Shown: positions 10,839 to 22,743, counted from the stretch's first letter. The stretch is DNA of 64,000 nucleotides from Neonectria sp. B-13 (GCA_002682825.1 NOKP01000001.1:684501-748500); one strand, 5' to 3'. A program made the numbers and translations. The notes: generated by a model not told the origin, from the letters alone.

Positions 10839-12063
10839 TCAGGGAGAATGTTGGAGTGGGCCAGACGCCGGGGTGCTCACGCAGATCTGGCCCGAATCAA
10901 GGTCGATGAGCTGCGACAGCTCCGGGAAGCGGTTGCGGAAAGCCTCCCCAACCGTCCAGTTCCGGATCTGACGCATGTGCTCCTCGTACACGGGGTTAAT
11001 GGCAATCTCCGCAGTGCCTTTGCCGTTGACAGACGCGGCAAGGAGGACCGACGCCGGGTCGTAGGGCCAGTTCAGCTTGAAGCCCGAGCTGTAAGGGGCC
11101 GCGAAGTCGTCCAGGGTGATCTCTGGGTGGCTAATGAGATATTCCCGCGCGCGAGGCCTGATGAGCCGTCAGTGGGTGCAAGAGACATGAGTCATTGGCA
11201 GACCTCACCAAGGAATGCGATCTATCCAGGCCGAATGGGGCGTCGTGAGCTGGCTGGGCACAGGTCGCAACCAGTCGGGCATGAGATCCCAGCTTTGTTT
11301 GTCGAGAAGCGCCATCCACTGCGGTCTGTGAGTTGCAGTTCAAGGGGTTTGGAGAGGTGAATCCTACTTTGAGGAGAGTTGCCATGACGTAGAAGACTGC
11401 GACCTGTTTAGGCAGTCCCTCGATCTCACGATAGGTCCGCAACACGTCGGCCACGACGTTGCTAATGTCGTCATCCGAACTATGGCTCTGATCGAGAAGG
11501 CTGCACAGGTTCGGGCGAAGCGGAAACCTTGCGGCCCTCTCTCTAGGCGACGCCGGCACCAAGACACTCTCCGTCCTGATGGCGTCGACGAAGCCCTGGA
11601 GGATCTGGTCCGCGAGACAGCCCGGCGGAGTGTTCTTGGGGTGCAGCTCCCACAGCGCCGGGCCAATGCTGTCGGCGTTGCTCACCACGCCCGGACTGCG
11701 GCCAGCGTCTCCGTTGAGGCCATCACGGCCCATGAGGCTCAGCTGCAGAGCGGCGTTCTGGGTGCGCAGGTGCGAGTTCTCCGTCTCCAGGAAGCCCAGC
11801 TTGGACTCCAACATGTCCAGGGCGCGGGAGCGGTCCTCGAGCGCACTGGACAGACAGGCCACCTGGTCGCTCAGGGTCTGGATAGTCCACTTGTTGCGGT
11901 CGCGCATGGCCTGCTGGGACTTGCGGTCGCGAGCCCGCTTGCGATGCAACTCCTGGTCGCGGAGCGAGGCTGCTGATCTGCCGCCCGCTGGACATGGAGT
12001 TGGAGCTGAGTCGTGAGCTGAATCATCGCCGTTGCTGGTTCTGCTGGACGTCGACGGAGCCAT
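10839..12063 (-). CDS. bZIP transcription factor with DUF3425 domain
   Basis: Three exons: 12063-11368, 11318-11209 and 11157-10839, total 374 residues. Residues 41-56 form the basic region (HRKRARDRKSQQAMRDR) and about 63-100 a leucine-zipper coiled coil (LSDQVACL ... LDMLESKLGFLETENSHL). The usually invariant Asn of the bZIP contact motif is Asp here (DRKSQQAMR). The C-terminal half is the fungal DUF3425 domain, seen once the introns are removed: MPDWLRPVPSQLTTPH, then AWIDRIPWPRAREYL, and later NPVYEEHMRQIRNWTVGEAF with RFPEL. The protein is nuclear and DNA-binding by family. It lies in the middle of the metabolic cluster, divergent from the CMD-like gene (398 bases between starts), so it is the natural candidate for the pathway-specific regulator. 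That link is inference. Confidence 0.88.
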
Positions 12064-12461
12064 GGTGGACGACGGCGATGATGATCCATAGGCCGCCCGT
12101 CGAGTGGAGTATACGCAGTTGAGGAAGAGGGAGAGCCCTGGGGCCCCCGTGCAAGTGGAAACGCGGGGTTAATATGGGGGCCGATGACTATTTTCCGGGG
12201 GTGGCTTACAGGGGGTTGCTGTGTTGGTTGTCAAAGGGGGTTGCATCAGTGTGAGATGGCATCCACGAGACAATTATTAGTCTGGACGACTACGTGTAGA
12301 CGTCGGATAACCATGCCCAACGCCAAGAGTCCGCAGTCCGAGCCTCCCAAATCCACAGTCCTAGACTCCCAAGTCCATGTCATGCCCGCGAGCAGCGAGA
12401 ATCCCCGTCCACTCGACACCATCCATCCACCGCTAGAACCGCTGCTCACTAACTCACACGG
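12064..12461. promoter_or_regulatory. Divergent promoter between the bZIP gene and the CMD-like gene
   Basis: These 398 bases lie between the two start codons and have no convincing coding frame. Both genes must be transcribed outward from here, so co-regulation is plausible. I did not find a clean bZIP palindrome (TGACGTCA or TGACTCA type) by eye. Confidence 0.5.
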
Positions 12462-13283
12462 ATGGATCAAGGAGCCAAGCAGTACATCGCCTCCCTGCAC
12501 AACCAGTCCACAGGCACTGGTCTGGAAGACACATGGTACTGTATCGCAGTAAGTCCCCAGGCCTCGTTCCTGACTTGCCACTAATGCCCATCCACAGGCT
12601 TGCTCGTTTGCAGCTAGCAACAAGGGCAAGTATGTCGCCGACGTCTTCACCCAGGCGATCAGTTCCCGCCAGGACGACCACGCCTACCACAGGCATGTCT
12701 TGAAGAGAATAAAAGGTTCGACCGCAATTGCGAGTATTCTATATTATTTTTCTCTAATAAGGTAGAGGGCCTTTTAAAAACCGGCATCATATACGGCATC
12801 CCCCGCGTCATCAACGCCTTCAGGGCGCTCGTCAAGGTCATTCCGTCTCCCGAATCCAATGAGATATCCTCAATCAGAGCCCACATCGCCGTTCCCGCCG
12901 AGACAAATGAAAGAGGTCTCGAATACATGCGAAACATCTTTCGCGCCGATCTAGATCCTTTTCTCGGCACAATGGACACGTACTGGCCTGACCTTCGCAC
13001 TCTCGTCGTCACCTACATCTACGGCTACTACCAGTCCGACACCTCCATCCTAGACGCCATCACCACGTCGCAACTGAACATTGCCACCTTGGTCCCCATG
13101 GACGTGGCCGCCGAGGTCGCCTGGCACATGAGAGGCACCATCAGGAACGGCGGGACGGAGGGTCAGCTCAAGGCTGTGTACGATATTGCCCTGAGGATAT
13201 GCGACATTTGCGACGTGAGGCTAAAGAACAAGATGCCAGAGGCGCAGGATGTCATTAATGAAGAGCGGTTGATAGTCGATTAG
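12462..13283 (+). CDS. AhpD/carboxymuconolactone-decarboxylase-like protein
   Basis: Three exons: 12462-12548, 12598-12715 and 12766-13283, total 240 residues. The fold signature is GLLKTGIIYGIPRVINAF in the middle and EVAWHMRGTIRNGGTEGQLK near the C-terminus, which matches the CMD/AhpD-like all-helical superfamily, including the His-x-x-Gly-x-x-x-x-Gly segment. The CxxC redox pair of true AhpD is absent from this segment; the CDICDV nearby is not in the usual place. It is therefore more likely a CMD-like lyase, hydratase or structural homologue than a peroxidase partner. The start ATG at 12462 is the first in frame with the splice chain. The donor of intron 2 (GTTCGA) is weak, but the frame and protein continuity (RIKEGLLKTG) support it. 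It is convergent with the CoA ligase, only 87 bases apart. Confidence 0.8.
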
Positions 13284-13370
13284 TTCTCCATCACCACCTT
13301 AAATATCTTAAATATGTCAAAATATGTCTAGATGCTCATAAATATCTATCTGTTCTATGCCGCCACTCCT

Positions 13371-15140
13371 TCACAGCTTTTGCCGTCGACTACGCAACTC
13401 CGTCGCCTTCGCCACCAAGTGTCGCCGCACCAACTTCCCAGATGCGTTCTTCGGCAGCGTCTCCATATGGAAGAGCCCCTCCCTAAACGCTTTGTACGCA
13501 GCCACTCTGCTATTCACAAACGCCCTTACCTCCTCGAGTACATCCGCGTGCTTCTCTGCCGGAACATCCGCCGTAATGGTCACGAAGCCGACAGCGATCT
13601 CGGTGTCGAGTTGCTTATCCTTCACTCCGCAGACACCGGCATCGGCGACCTGCGGATGGAGCAACAGCACTGCCTCGAGTTCTGCAGGGGCAATTTGGTT
13701 TCCCTTGAACTTGATGAGCTCCTTCTGACGCCCGGTCAAGTAGAAAAACCCGTCCTCGTCGACGCGGACGACGTCTCCGGACCGGAGCCACCCGTCTTTC
13801 TTAGCCTCGCGAGTTTCCAACGCATTGCCTTTGTATTCCATAAACACCGTCGGGCCTTGGACCCAACACTCGCCTTCTTTTCCGCGTTCGACGTCCTTGT
13901 GATTGTCGTCCACAACGCGGATAGATACCCCAGCGGCAGGACGTCCCACGCTGGCGCCCTTGTCTCGTCGCGTTTCTCTCAAAAGCGTCACGGTCGCTTC
14001 GCTCATCCCGTAGCCATTGAGTACCCCTGCGTTCTGTGCGAGCAGTCCTCGTAGGTCGCTGACAACATCGTCGGACAACGCTGCGCCTGAGCACATGGCG
14101 GCTTGGACGCAGCCAAAGTCCAGCCGTCTGACAATCGGATCCTTGACCATCCTGACCGCCACTGCAGGAACAATTCTCAACACGGTTGCCCGGATCTCGG
14201 CGCATCTCGTTAAGTACCCGATATAGTTATAGTTCTTCATGGCTTGTACGTACGAGCCCACCCACGCCGGCAGCAGGACGGCGCTGACGATGCCATACAC
14301 GTGGCTGAACGACGGGAAGAACACCTCGCGCATGTGGCCGTTGTGCAGAAACGGATTGGTCGCTCGGATGGAGAGTAGCTGGGCGATGAGGTTGTGGTGG
14401 GAAAAGACGACTCCTTTGGGTTTGCCCGACGTGCCAGAGCTGAAGCACATCCCGGCTGGTTGCTTTCTATTATCTCTCGAGGAGAGGTCGAACGGCGCTA
14501 TCGGTACGGCGTTTTGTCGGTCGAAATCTCGCGGATACTGGAGTTGATTGCGGTCAGATCTGGAGTAGCCACGAAGCGTATCGTAAACTTACCAGGATGT
14601 GGTCGTGGACTGTAGTCTTCGACGCATCGTCAATGACCAAGACCTCAGGTATAAATTCGAGTTGCTTGATTGCAGCCAGGGCGTTCTGCAACAAGCTCCT
14701 TTCAACCGCGACAATCTTCGGGGAGGCTACTCCGAAGTAGTGAACCAGCTCAAAGCTCGTCGCTAACGGGTTGATGCCGCTACAGTCTGTGTAAGCCAAC
14801 AACTCCAACACAAACCCATCACGACGCACCAGAAACATCCACCAGCCCACAAGACGCCATGCGCCAGCGACGCCCAATCGACCGAGTTGTAGGCATAGAT
14901 GCAGACCACGTCTCCCTCATCCAGCCGGTGGGCTTGTCGCAGGATCGCAGCATCCCGGGCGGCATTGTGCCGGAGTCCGCCGTAGGTGAGTTCTCGGCTC
15001 GGGTCATCGAAGTCGGCCAGGATGACTTTGTCTGGGTGCGTGTCGTCCGGATCACTTTGCACCAGGAACTGGGAGATGCTCTTGTCAATGGGGACATGGG
15101 GCATGGGGTACGGAGAGTCGTAGACTCGCTGGCCGGCCAT
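13371..15140 (-). CDS. AMP-dependent acyl/aryl-CoA ligase (4-coumarate-CoA-ligase-like)
   Basis: Three exons: 15140-14830, 14779-14593 and 14537-13371, total 554 residues, the normal length for the family. The spliced N-terminal half reads AGGCFCGINPLATS, matching the AGG-x-x-x-G-x-NP element of 4CL-like enzymes. The adenylate P-loop SSGTSGKPKG is at residues 199-208. Next come LNGYGMSE (A5 motif), GWLRSGDVVRVDEDGFFYLTGR (A7-A8) and the catalytic Lys in PKNASGKLVRR near the C-terminus. It would activate a carboxylic acid to its acyl-AMP and then CoA thioester. The protein ends in RRQKL, which resembles but does not match the canonical PTS1 tripeptide, so peroxisomal targeting is uncertain. 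It is divergent from the MFS gene and convergent with the CMD-like gene. A role as entry enzyme of the cluster's pathway is inferred. Confidence 0.93.
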
Positions 15141-15828
15141 CGTGAGAACTGGGCCGCTTGGGTTTCAAAGAGCACGGCTAGAATCGAGTTGATGAGACAG
15201 CCGACGAGGAATCCCTCGAAACTTCAGCGACCAAACGTCTCTCACCTTCCCCTCGTAGCTTCAACAGCTCCAGACTCGGTTGGAGTGGCAATTGCATTCA
15301 CCCTACGCTAAGTTATGTCTAGCTGTACCCGAAGCCACTAGCCAAGTCCCAGTCCCACGCCTCCTCCGTCGCTTCCGGCCAAGGACGCCTTCCTCACCAA
15401 CGCCATCACGAGTGCGAAGCTATTCAGAGTCTAGCTCCAATGATTCATTAGCTTCGGATCAGTTCCCTCCTCCCCGCAGTTCACCATGGGCAGCGTGCCT
15501 GGATCCTTGCCGCCCACCCCCGCATCTTGGGGTAACGAGTTCCAGAGATCCGTCGACTCCACGAAGCAGGGCGTCCTCGTTGGCCACCCGAGACTGTATC
15601 CGCAGGGGTCGGCTAGCAACTGTCAGTGACGACGTTGGCGTGAGACTAGTTTGTACACGCAGTTAAAACACCGTCTGTATTCGTGCTTAATTGAGGAGCC
15701 AGCAGTGGGGTTCTTTTCGATGATCCCGGCCGACACTCCGCTCATCAAGCTCAACCTCCATTCGCAGCAGATCACACACAGATCGCATACGAGATATTGA
15801 AGCTTCAGCTTCAGCTTCCGCCGAAAAC
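15141..15828. promoter_or_regulatory. Divergent promoter between CoA ligase and MFS transporter
   Basis: These 688 bases separate two outward-facing start codons. ORFs inside it are short and low in protein character. The MFS leader just before 15829 contains a short CTTCAG tandem (about 15800-15815). Shared control of ligase and transporter would fit the cluster idea. Confidence 0.5.
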
Positions 15829-17786
15829 ATGGCGAGCGACCTAGACAAACAGGCGTTTTCTCACAAGATCGAGCACCATGAGGAGACCATGTCTGCCGAT
15901 CCAGAGAAGTCGCCTGCTCTCGATCCGGAAGAGGAGGGGGAAATAACCCTCAAGACCAAGCTGGCGGTGCTGTCGCTCATCTTCATGTACGAGTCGTACT
16001 TGTTCACATTGATCATGTAAGTGTACTGCGTCTTTCCGCTGTGACCATGCTCATTGTTGAATCAGGCCGGCAACAATCCTGACTTATATCAACGCCGATC
16101 TTGGGCCGGATGCCAGATACCCGTGGATTGCAATTACGTGAGTTGTTCCCTATTCCAGCACAAATCCCGATGCCTCGCCGAAGGGCCTCAATCCTCACGT
16201 AGAAGCCCAATGTTGACCAAGACAGTTGGAATCTCGGAGCTGCTATTATCGTCAGCGTAGGCGGCCGCCTCTCCGACATCGCCGGCCGCCGCTGGTTCCT
16301 CATGTTCGGCGCCATCTCCGCAGCCGTCGGTGCCCTCGTCGGCGCCACGGGCCAGTCCATCACGCAGATGATCATCAGCGGCATCATCTTCGGCATCGGC
16401 GGCGGCTTCCAGGAGATGTGCTTCGCCTGCGCGCAGGAGCTGGTGCCCAACAAGTACCGCTTCCAAACCCTGGGTAGGTCCATCTGAGCAGAGGCAATGT
16501 AATCATGAACAGCTTTGCTGAACTACGTCCTTGTAGGAATCATGATCCTCGCCAACCACTTCAGCTCCTTCTCCCCGCTGATCGGCTACGCCTTCATCGC
16601 CTACACCAAGATCGGCTGGAGGGCGTGCTACTGGTGGTGCTTTGCCTGGGAGGTGGCCACGGCCGTGATGCTGTTCTTCTTCTACCACCCGCCGACGTTT
16701 GAGACCAAGCACAAGGACGACCACAAGACGAAGTGGCAGCTGGCCAAGGAGATCGACTACGTCGGCCTCATCCTCTTCACCGGCGGCTGCCTCCTGCTGC
16801 TCCTGGCTCTGAACTGGGGCAACGGAATCCACCCGTGGAACAGCGTATGGATCATCGCGCCGCTCGTGGTGGCCTGCGTGTGCTTCATCGCGCTGGGCTT
16901 CTGGGAGGTGTACATGCCTCTGCCGTATCCCATCCTGCCTCCGCACCTGTTCCGGGAATGGCGCCGGTTCACGGCCTTCCTGGTCGTGTGCTTCGTCGCC
17001 GGCATGCTGTATTACTCGCTCAATGTGATATGGCCGCGCCAGTCCGGCCTCCTCTGGGTCCCCGCCGACAAGCCCATCATCCGCGGCGTCTTCTCCAACA
17101 TGGTCAGCTTCGGCACCATCATCGCCGGCTGGTGGTGCGTCAGCCTGATGCCGTGGATCAAGCACGAGAAGTGGCAGCTCGTCGGCTGCATCGTCATCCA
17201 GACGGCGCTGATCGGCTCGCTGGCGTCGGTCGGCCTCGGTGACAAGGCCCAGGCCATCGGAACCGTCATCGCCGTCGCCGCCGTCAACCTCCCGCCGTCG
17301 CCGCTCTCGTTCGGCATGGTGTCGCTGCACCTCAGGGACCAGACCGACATCGGCATCGGCGTCGGCCTCATCAGCACGTTCCGCCTCATCGGCGGCGCCG
17401 TCGCAACCGCCATCTACACGTCCATCCAGACGAGCGAGTTCAGCAAGCTGCTCCCAGGCCAGGTCCACGCCGCCGCCGAGAGCACCGGCTACAACGGAAC
17501 CATGGAGACTCTCCTCACGGCGGCCAAGGCAAACACCCCTGCGGCGTACGGCGCCATACAGGGCATCACCAACTCGACCATCGCCGCTGTGCAACACGCC
17601 GTTCTGGTGTCCAACTCAAAGTCGTACCGGACCGTTTATCTGGTGGCGATTGCGTTTGGGTGTGTTGCCATCGTCGCAGCGCTAAGTGTCAAGTCCATTG
17701 ACCCGTCGCAACGGTCCGACGACGTGGCAGCCAAACTGGAGAACGAGAAGCACGAGAGCGAGCACAGCCAAAAGGAGGAAATGTAG
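15829..17786 (+). CDS. MFS transporter, TRI12-like fungal type
   Basis: Four exons: 15829-16016, 16066-16137, 16226-16473 and 16537-17786, total 585 residues. The first 40 or so residues are a charged cytosolic tail; then come about 14 hydrophobic segments. The spliced sequence has ITWNLGAAIIVSVGGRLSDIAGRRW, the MFS loop 2-3 signature, and later CAQELVPNKYR, an element typical of the TRI12 (trichothecene efflux pump) family. The C-terminus is charged and cytosolic. By family it is a proton-coupled plasma-membrane exporter or a siderophore/toxin type carrier; direction and substrate are not shown. It is the right-hand member of the cluster, divergent from the CoA ligase. Codon usage is strongly GC3-biased, which also opens a 364-codon antisense shadow frame. 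Confidence 0.93.
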
Positions 17787-18642
17787 TGTATATAACCCCT
17801 GGTGAATCTTAGCAGGGTGTCGGTTTAGGTACCACTGAACAATGTGCTGCCCTGGGTCCGGAGGAAATGCTCCGGCATGGTGTATCACAAACATCAACAT
17901 CACCATCATGTAGTTCAAAATTTCAATCAAGGAAACAGTTCAGTCATGCAGTAATGCATTCTGGCTTCCATTGTATAACCTATATATCCCTGCTCGCCCA
18001 ATTCCCCCCATCCTGTGTATCCCGGGGGGAAAGTCACTTTTGACCCATCCTGACCCTTCTTGTGCGCCGTTGCAGTCGGCAAATCCTGCCAGCGCAAAAA
18101 CGTAGAGAGATGTCGACGCAGGAAACCCTGATGCGCCCGACCCTCGAGCCACTGGAGATTGTTCCCGAGCTGTCGTGTCCAGTTTTCCCGTCCGCAAACC
18201 CACCTTCCAGCCTTTCTCAGCCCGGTCAACGGTGAGCAGCCAACATGACGATGGCCAAAGGCAATGATAATTAAGAAGCCGTAAGGAAAGGGTAGGAAAA
18301 AAGTAGAAATAAAACAAAACAGGCTTCCCGAACTCCGCACCCGAATGCCCAAACGCAATCTCAGGTAAAAGGCCAAATGCCCTGAACGCCAAACCATCGG
18401 AGCAAGAAAGACTGAAAACAAGACCCGTGCTCCATTCAAATTAGCCAGAGCGCAATCTCAAAAACAAAACGCGTCGAAGGGCTTAGGTTTTTGCCTTGAC
18501 ATAAAACGACAAGACGACATGTTAGACATGGCCGAATCGCAAAAATATCAGGCCAAGACTAGTAAAACAAGTTTCCGCTGGTGAACAAGTGTCACGCGGC
18601 GGCTCAGGATGTGTAGGTCAGACCACAATCATCAGCCAAGCT
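17787..18642. other. Convergent 3' intergenic region, no gene seen
   Basis: The region lies between the 3' ends of the MFS gene (+) and the PP1 regulator (-). Minus-strand ORFs at 17927-18439 and 17940-18392 overlap each other in different frames and show no domain or splice partners, so I treat them as chance. Confidence 0.5.
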
Positions 18643-21143
18643 CTATCCTCGGATGGCTGTGGCAGCATGAGCGTCTCCCGCCCAGGGGAATCGGTCCATC
18701 GACATCGGTTGTTGCACGTACGCGTCGGTGGAGGGTGTACCATCGAATGTTGCAAAGGCTGGAGACGCTGACCTGGCGGAGGCCGAAATTCTCGGAGTCG
18801 ATGCGTCACTTGCCAAGTCCTTTCCCAAGGAAAGGTCCCGGGGTGGCGAAGGCACAGAAGAGGTCCTGTAGGTGACGGGTCGGAAAATACCGGTTGGGCT
18901 GCCTAATTGAAGTGTGTGGTGAATTGCCGGGCCAGCATGGGTGTGGCCATGCGAGCTTCCAGACAGTGATCGAGCAGTTCCTCGGACAGAGTTGTCTCCT
19001 CCTGAAGGTCCGTCGAATCGTCCACTGTTCATGGTGCCGTCCTTGAGAGTCGGGCTCGACTGTTTTGAACCAAACTACAAAACCAAATAACAGTCAGCAA
19101 CCAACTCTTTATGTCTGACTCGTAAGGCGAGGCGGGGCCACCCTAGAAGGCTAGGGAGGAGGGAGATCCATGTTGACCAGGAGGGACCTTGGGGGGATGC
19201 AAGGCTGGGTGAGCGTCGGGGGTACGTACAAAGCAGTACTTGTTGACAAGTTCTTCGTATGAAGAGGAGGGTAGCGTCGGTGTCGACGATGCACTCGGGC
19301 GAGGAGCCGTCTGAGTGGTAGTAGTGGCAGCAGGAGCAGGCGGTGGCGTTGAGGGCATTGGTGGGGCGGCATTAGCACTACGGACGTTGGCCTTCATGTA
19401 AAGTCCGTCCTTATCCTTATTGACGGTATCCTTGGCAGCCTTGACCGCGGCGTTGAGAGAGGCACCGAAGTCGTATCGGTTGGCAAAGGCCAATCCGCTA
19501 GGCGAGCCAAACTCCTTGTCGGACATGTTGTCGCTAGCGAGGTTACCGGTCGACTTAGTCTTCAAGCGAAGACCACTTGAGCCAGATCCAGACTCGCCCA
19601 GGTACTCATGAATAGGCTGGTCGAAGTTGAACTTGGGATCGTCTGCGAAGTCGGCAAACGCGACAGGCATAGACTTCGGGCGGGGTATGTTGGCCGATGC
19701 AGTTCGTCGGCTGCTTCGAGGCAGTCCGTTCTGTACCCGCCCTGCGGCACCCTGAAAGTTGTTCTTACCATTCTGGGGGAGATGCTTCTTGCGGAAGTCG
19801 ACCTGGAAGTTACGAGAAGCGTTGTTGTCCCAGTACTCTTGGCCGTTGACAGCGTAACGGATGCAGAAGAACAAGGTCTTTGATTCAAGGTTGGCGGTGT
19901 CTGCCAGCTTGATGGAGAAGGTGAATCGATCTTGGCCCAAGGGGTTCTCACGGGGGCGGATCTCGTGACCGAACTCGGCAGCAATCTCAGACGTGGTCTT
20001 CCAGTAGTCGAGAGTGAAGCGGCAGGTGACGGACTTCTGGAAAGCCAGGTTGGTGACGGCTATGGAGCCGAGCAGGGACTTCTGGTCGTGGGATAGCCAC
20101 ACCTTCTCGAGGCGAACCGGAAGAGAGTTGCGGGAGGGGCTATCATGAGGGAAGTTGGATGTGAGAATCTCCCATTCATAGGGCGGGGATCGTGCAGCAG
20201 AGCTGTCTTTGTTGGGGAAAGGGTACTCGGTGTCGCTGTCGTAGCTATCGACGGGCGACGATCCAGCACTGACAGCAAGGGGACGGTCGACTTGGAGGAA
20301 ATGTCGGACATGTTCCAAGTGAGAGTCGAAGTGAACGGCCTTGGAGAAGATGGGCGTTCCAGGCATACTGGAAGGACGGCGACGAGAGGGTGGGCGCAGA
20401 GCGGGCCGTACCAGCTCGCCCGACTTCTTCCGGACCATTTGCGGCTTCGAGAGCAGCGACTCGTCCGACTCATCATCAGAGCCCGTCGACGAGTTGTCGG
20501 CGGACTTGCTCACCTGAGCGTGAGGCTCCGTTGCTGAACGAACATGTCCCATCCTTCGACCAGGCTTCGCCAGCTCACTCAGCGCACTGGTGCTGAAGCT
20601 GAACTGGACGCCTTGTCGCATGACGTCGGCGTGTTGTCGGTGGTTCCGCTCAGGGGATGGTGTCTTTTGTTGTGGGATCTGGCTGGCGGCATCCCTCAGC
20701 TTCTCCAACTTCCTCCCTCGAATGTTCAACTCTCTCTCATCGTCACTACCAGACGAGGCCGAGTCAGGGGGTGAAATTATGGCACCCATGGGCATAATGC
20801 GGTCGTCGGTGATGGGAGGCGGCGACTGTCGCACGTTTGAAGGCACAGGCGATGCCATGCTCTTCAGATCCTCCGAGGTGCCCTGTGGGGTTAGGGTGCC
20901 GACCGGTTCATCGTTGACGGCAGATGCTGATCGACGGTGCTTGAGGAGATACGATGCTGATCGAGGCAGGGCGGGTCGAGTCCCTGATTGGAGCGACGAA
21001 CGTCGGCTCACATTGGGTGAGGACGAGGCGGAGGAAGCTGGAGATCGATGTGAAGGAGGCGTGTAAGGCATTACCGAAACGGGCGGGTTTGAAGGGGGAA
21101 AAGGAAGGGCGGATGTGGAAGCTCTGCCTAGAAGCCTATCCAC
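18643..21143 (-). CDS. Protein phosphatase 1 regulatory subunit with CBM21 glycogen-binding domain (Gac1/Pig-type)
   Basis: Two exons, 21143-19230 and 19074-18643, total 781 residues. The intron (GTACGT...TTGTAG) rebuilds YEELVNKYCFFGSKQSSP, the conserved end of this family. Residues 1-260 are Ser/Pro-rich and disordered. A PP1-docking RVxF-type motif, KAVHF, is at 268-272, followed by DSHLEHVRHFLQVDRP. Residues about 325-452 form the CBM21 domain: RLEKVWLSHDQKSLLGSIAVTNLAFQK, TCRFTLDYWKTT, then FFCIRYAVNGQEYWDNN. Such subunits direct PP1 to glycogen and glycogen synthase and so control glycogen storage in the cytosol. The C-terminal 140 residues, encoded by exon 2, are low-complexity. The start is the first ATG in frame; an upstream leader intron is possible because the 5' flank is very long. 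Confidence 0.93.
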
Positions 21144-22687
21144 GTGGGGGGATGGGGATGAGGGCGAGGATGCGGTGGAAGATTTTGTCGAGGAAAGGAG
21201 GACGTAAGTTTGATGATGTTGTTTATCGGCTAGCGCATAGGGGAAGGACAGCGGAGGGACGGATCGCTGTCAAGGATGGATCTGTAGAAGCGGAAGGCAC
21301 TGGTCAGCATTCTGGCTGGTGGAAGGACAGCCGAGTGGATGGAGGAAAGTGATGACGGAGGATTCTAGGCAAATGATGGGTTTGATGCTCAAAAGGAATT
21401 GCGGAGTGGTTTTGGGAGTTGCTGAGTGTCGGCGTGGCAATTGACTTACATGAATTTCAGGGAAGATGGTCGATGGCAGCAAACTGGCGACACGGGGAGA
21501 TGCTCAGGCAATATTCCAGCAACAGAGCAGCAGGCCGTGAGGCGCGGTCGCAGAGAGAAGGAAGAAAGGAAGGAAGGATGGACGAATTGGCCGCGAAAAG
21601 GAACGGCCAAGTGAGGTTGAGGGTGATGACGGGAGTGAGTCGACGAGATAAATCGGACTCGGACTCGGTGGTGAGGGTGATGGATGGTGAAGAGGAAGGC
21701 GACAGAGAGGGCGAGTCGTCAAAGAACACAAGGGGCGTCGTCGTCGTCGACGTGGAAGGGAGTTAGAGGGAATCGTGATGGCGTGGAGAGAACTGTTGAT
21801 GCTGATGCTGATGGGACAGTCAGGCAGTCAGTCAAGCAGTCTAGTCAAGAATCTCGACAGCAGAAGCTGGGTGAGGGCTGGAGGAAGGGCGAAAAGCGAT
21901 GGCGATAGCGGGGGGTAAATGGTTTTGAGGGCTGGAAGGCTCGGCCGGGCTGGGCGGCATCGACTAACAGGACAAGGTTATGAGAGCCGCGTAGGCGTAG
22001 GTGCCAGGGCCGGCGGTGGTGTAGGAGTAACGGGAGGTGTGGGTGTAGGCGTGGGCGTAGGTTGTGGGCCGTCTAGACCAGGGAGTCCGGGATGGGTGGG
22101 ATGGGACGGATGGTTTGGTCGGTTTGGTAGCTTTGGTAGCTTGGGTAGCTCGGCAGGGGTGGAAACTGTGGGATTGCTAAAGGGCGCCCAGTGGAGCGAT
22201 GGCGATTGTCGGGGAGGACGGGCGACGAACCAGGAGCGCCGGAGCTTGCCTGTTTGGCGATGATGGCAGATGCTGGAAGAGACTGGCAGCGAGTAGTAGA
22301 CACCCAGAACCAGCCAGTTGCAGGGCAAGTGTGAGTGTGAGTGGGATTGAGGGATTGGGGAGGGAGGGGAGGGGCGTCTCGATTGCTGGCGTGGTGAGGT
22401 GAGGTGAGGTGAGTGTGGTTGGTGAGGATGAGGATTGTACAAAGGCGTTGTGGTTGTATATCTGGGAGGTGGTGGATGTCGAGGGTGGTCGATTTGTGCG
22501 TGCGCGAGTGCGTGTGCACTGGGAACGGTACGCGGTAGGGGGGGTTATTTGTGGTGTATCTTACTCCCGTATAGCTGGGGAGCTGGGGAACAGGGGTCCC
22601 TGGAAAGGATGACAAGGGTAGGGAATACAGAATGCAAGGTTGAAAGAAAATGAAAGCGAAGGTGGTGTTAGCGGTAGCAGTAGTACT

Positions 22688-22743
<56 letters not shown>

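Noticed and set aside
10794..12016. Plus-strand ORFs over the bZIP gene (145-188 codons)
   Set aside because: They oppose a spliced gene with basic, zipper and DUF3425 regions and have no motifs of their own.
16503..17597. 364-codon open frame antisense to the MFS transporter
   Set aside because: The sense frame encodes a clear MFS protein; strong GC3 bias keeps the antisense frame free of stops. Its product is an Asp/Arg/His-rich low-complexity string.
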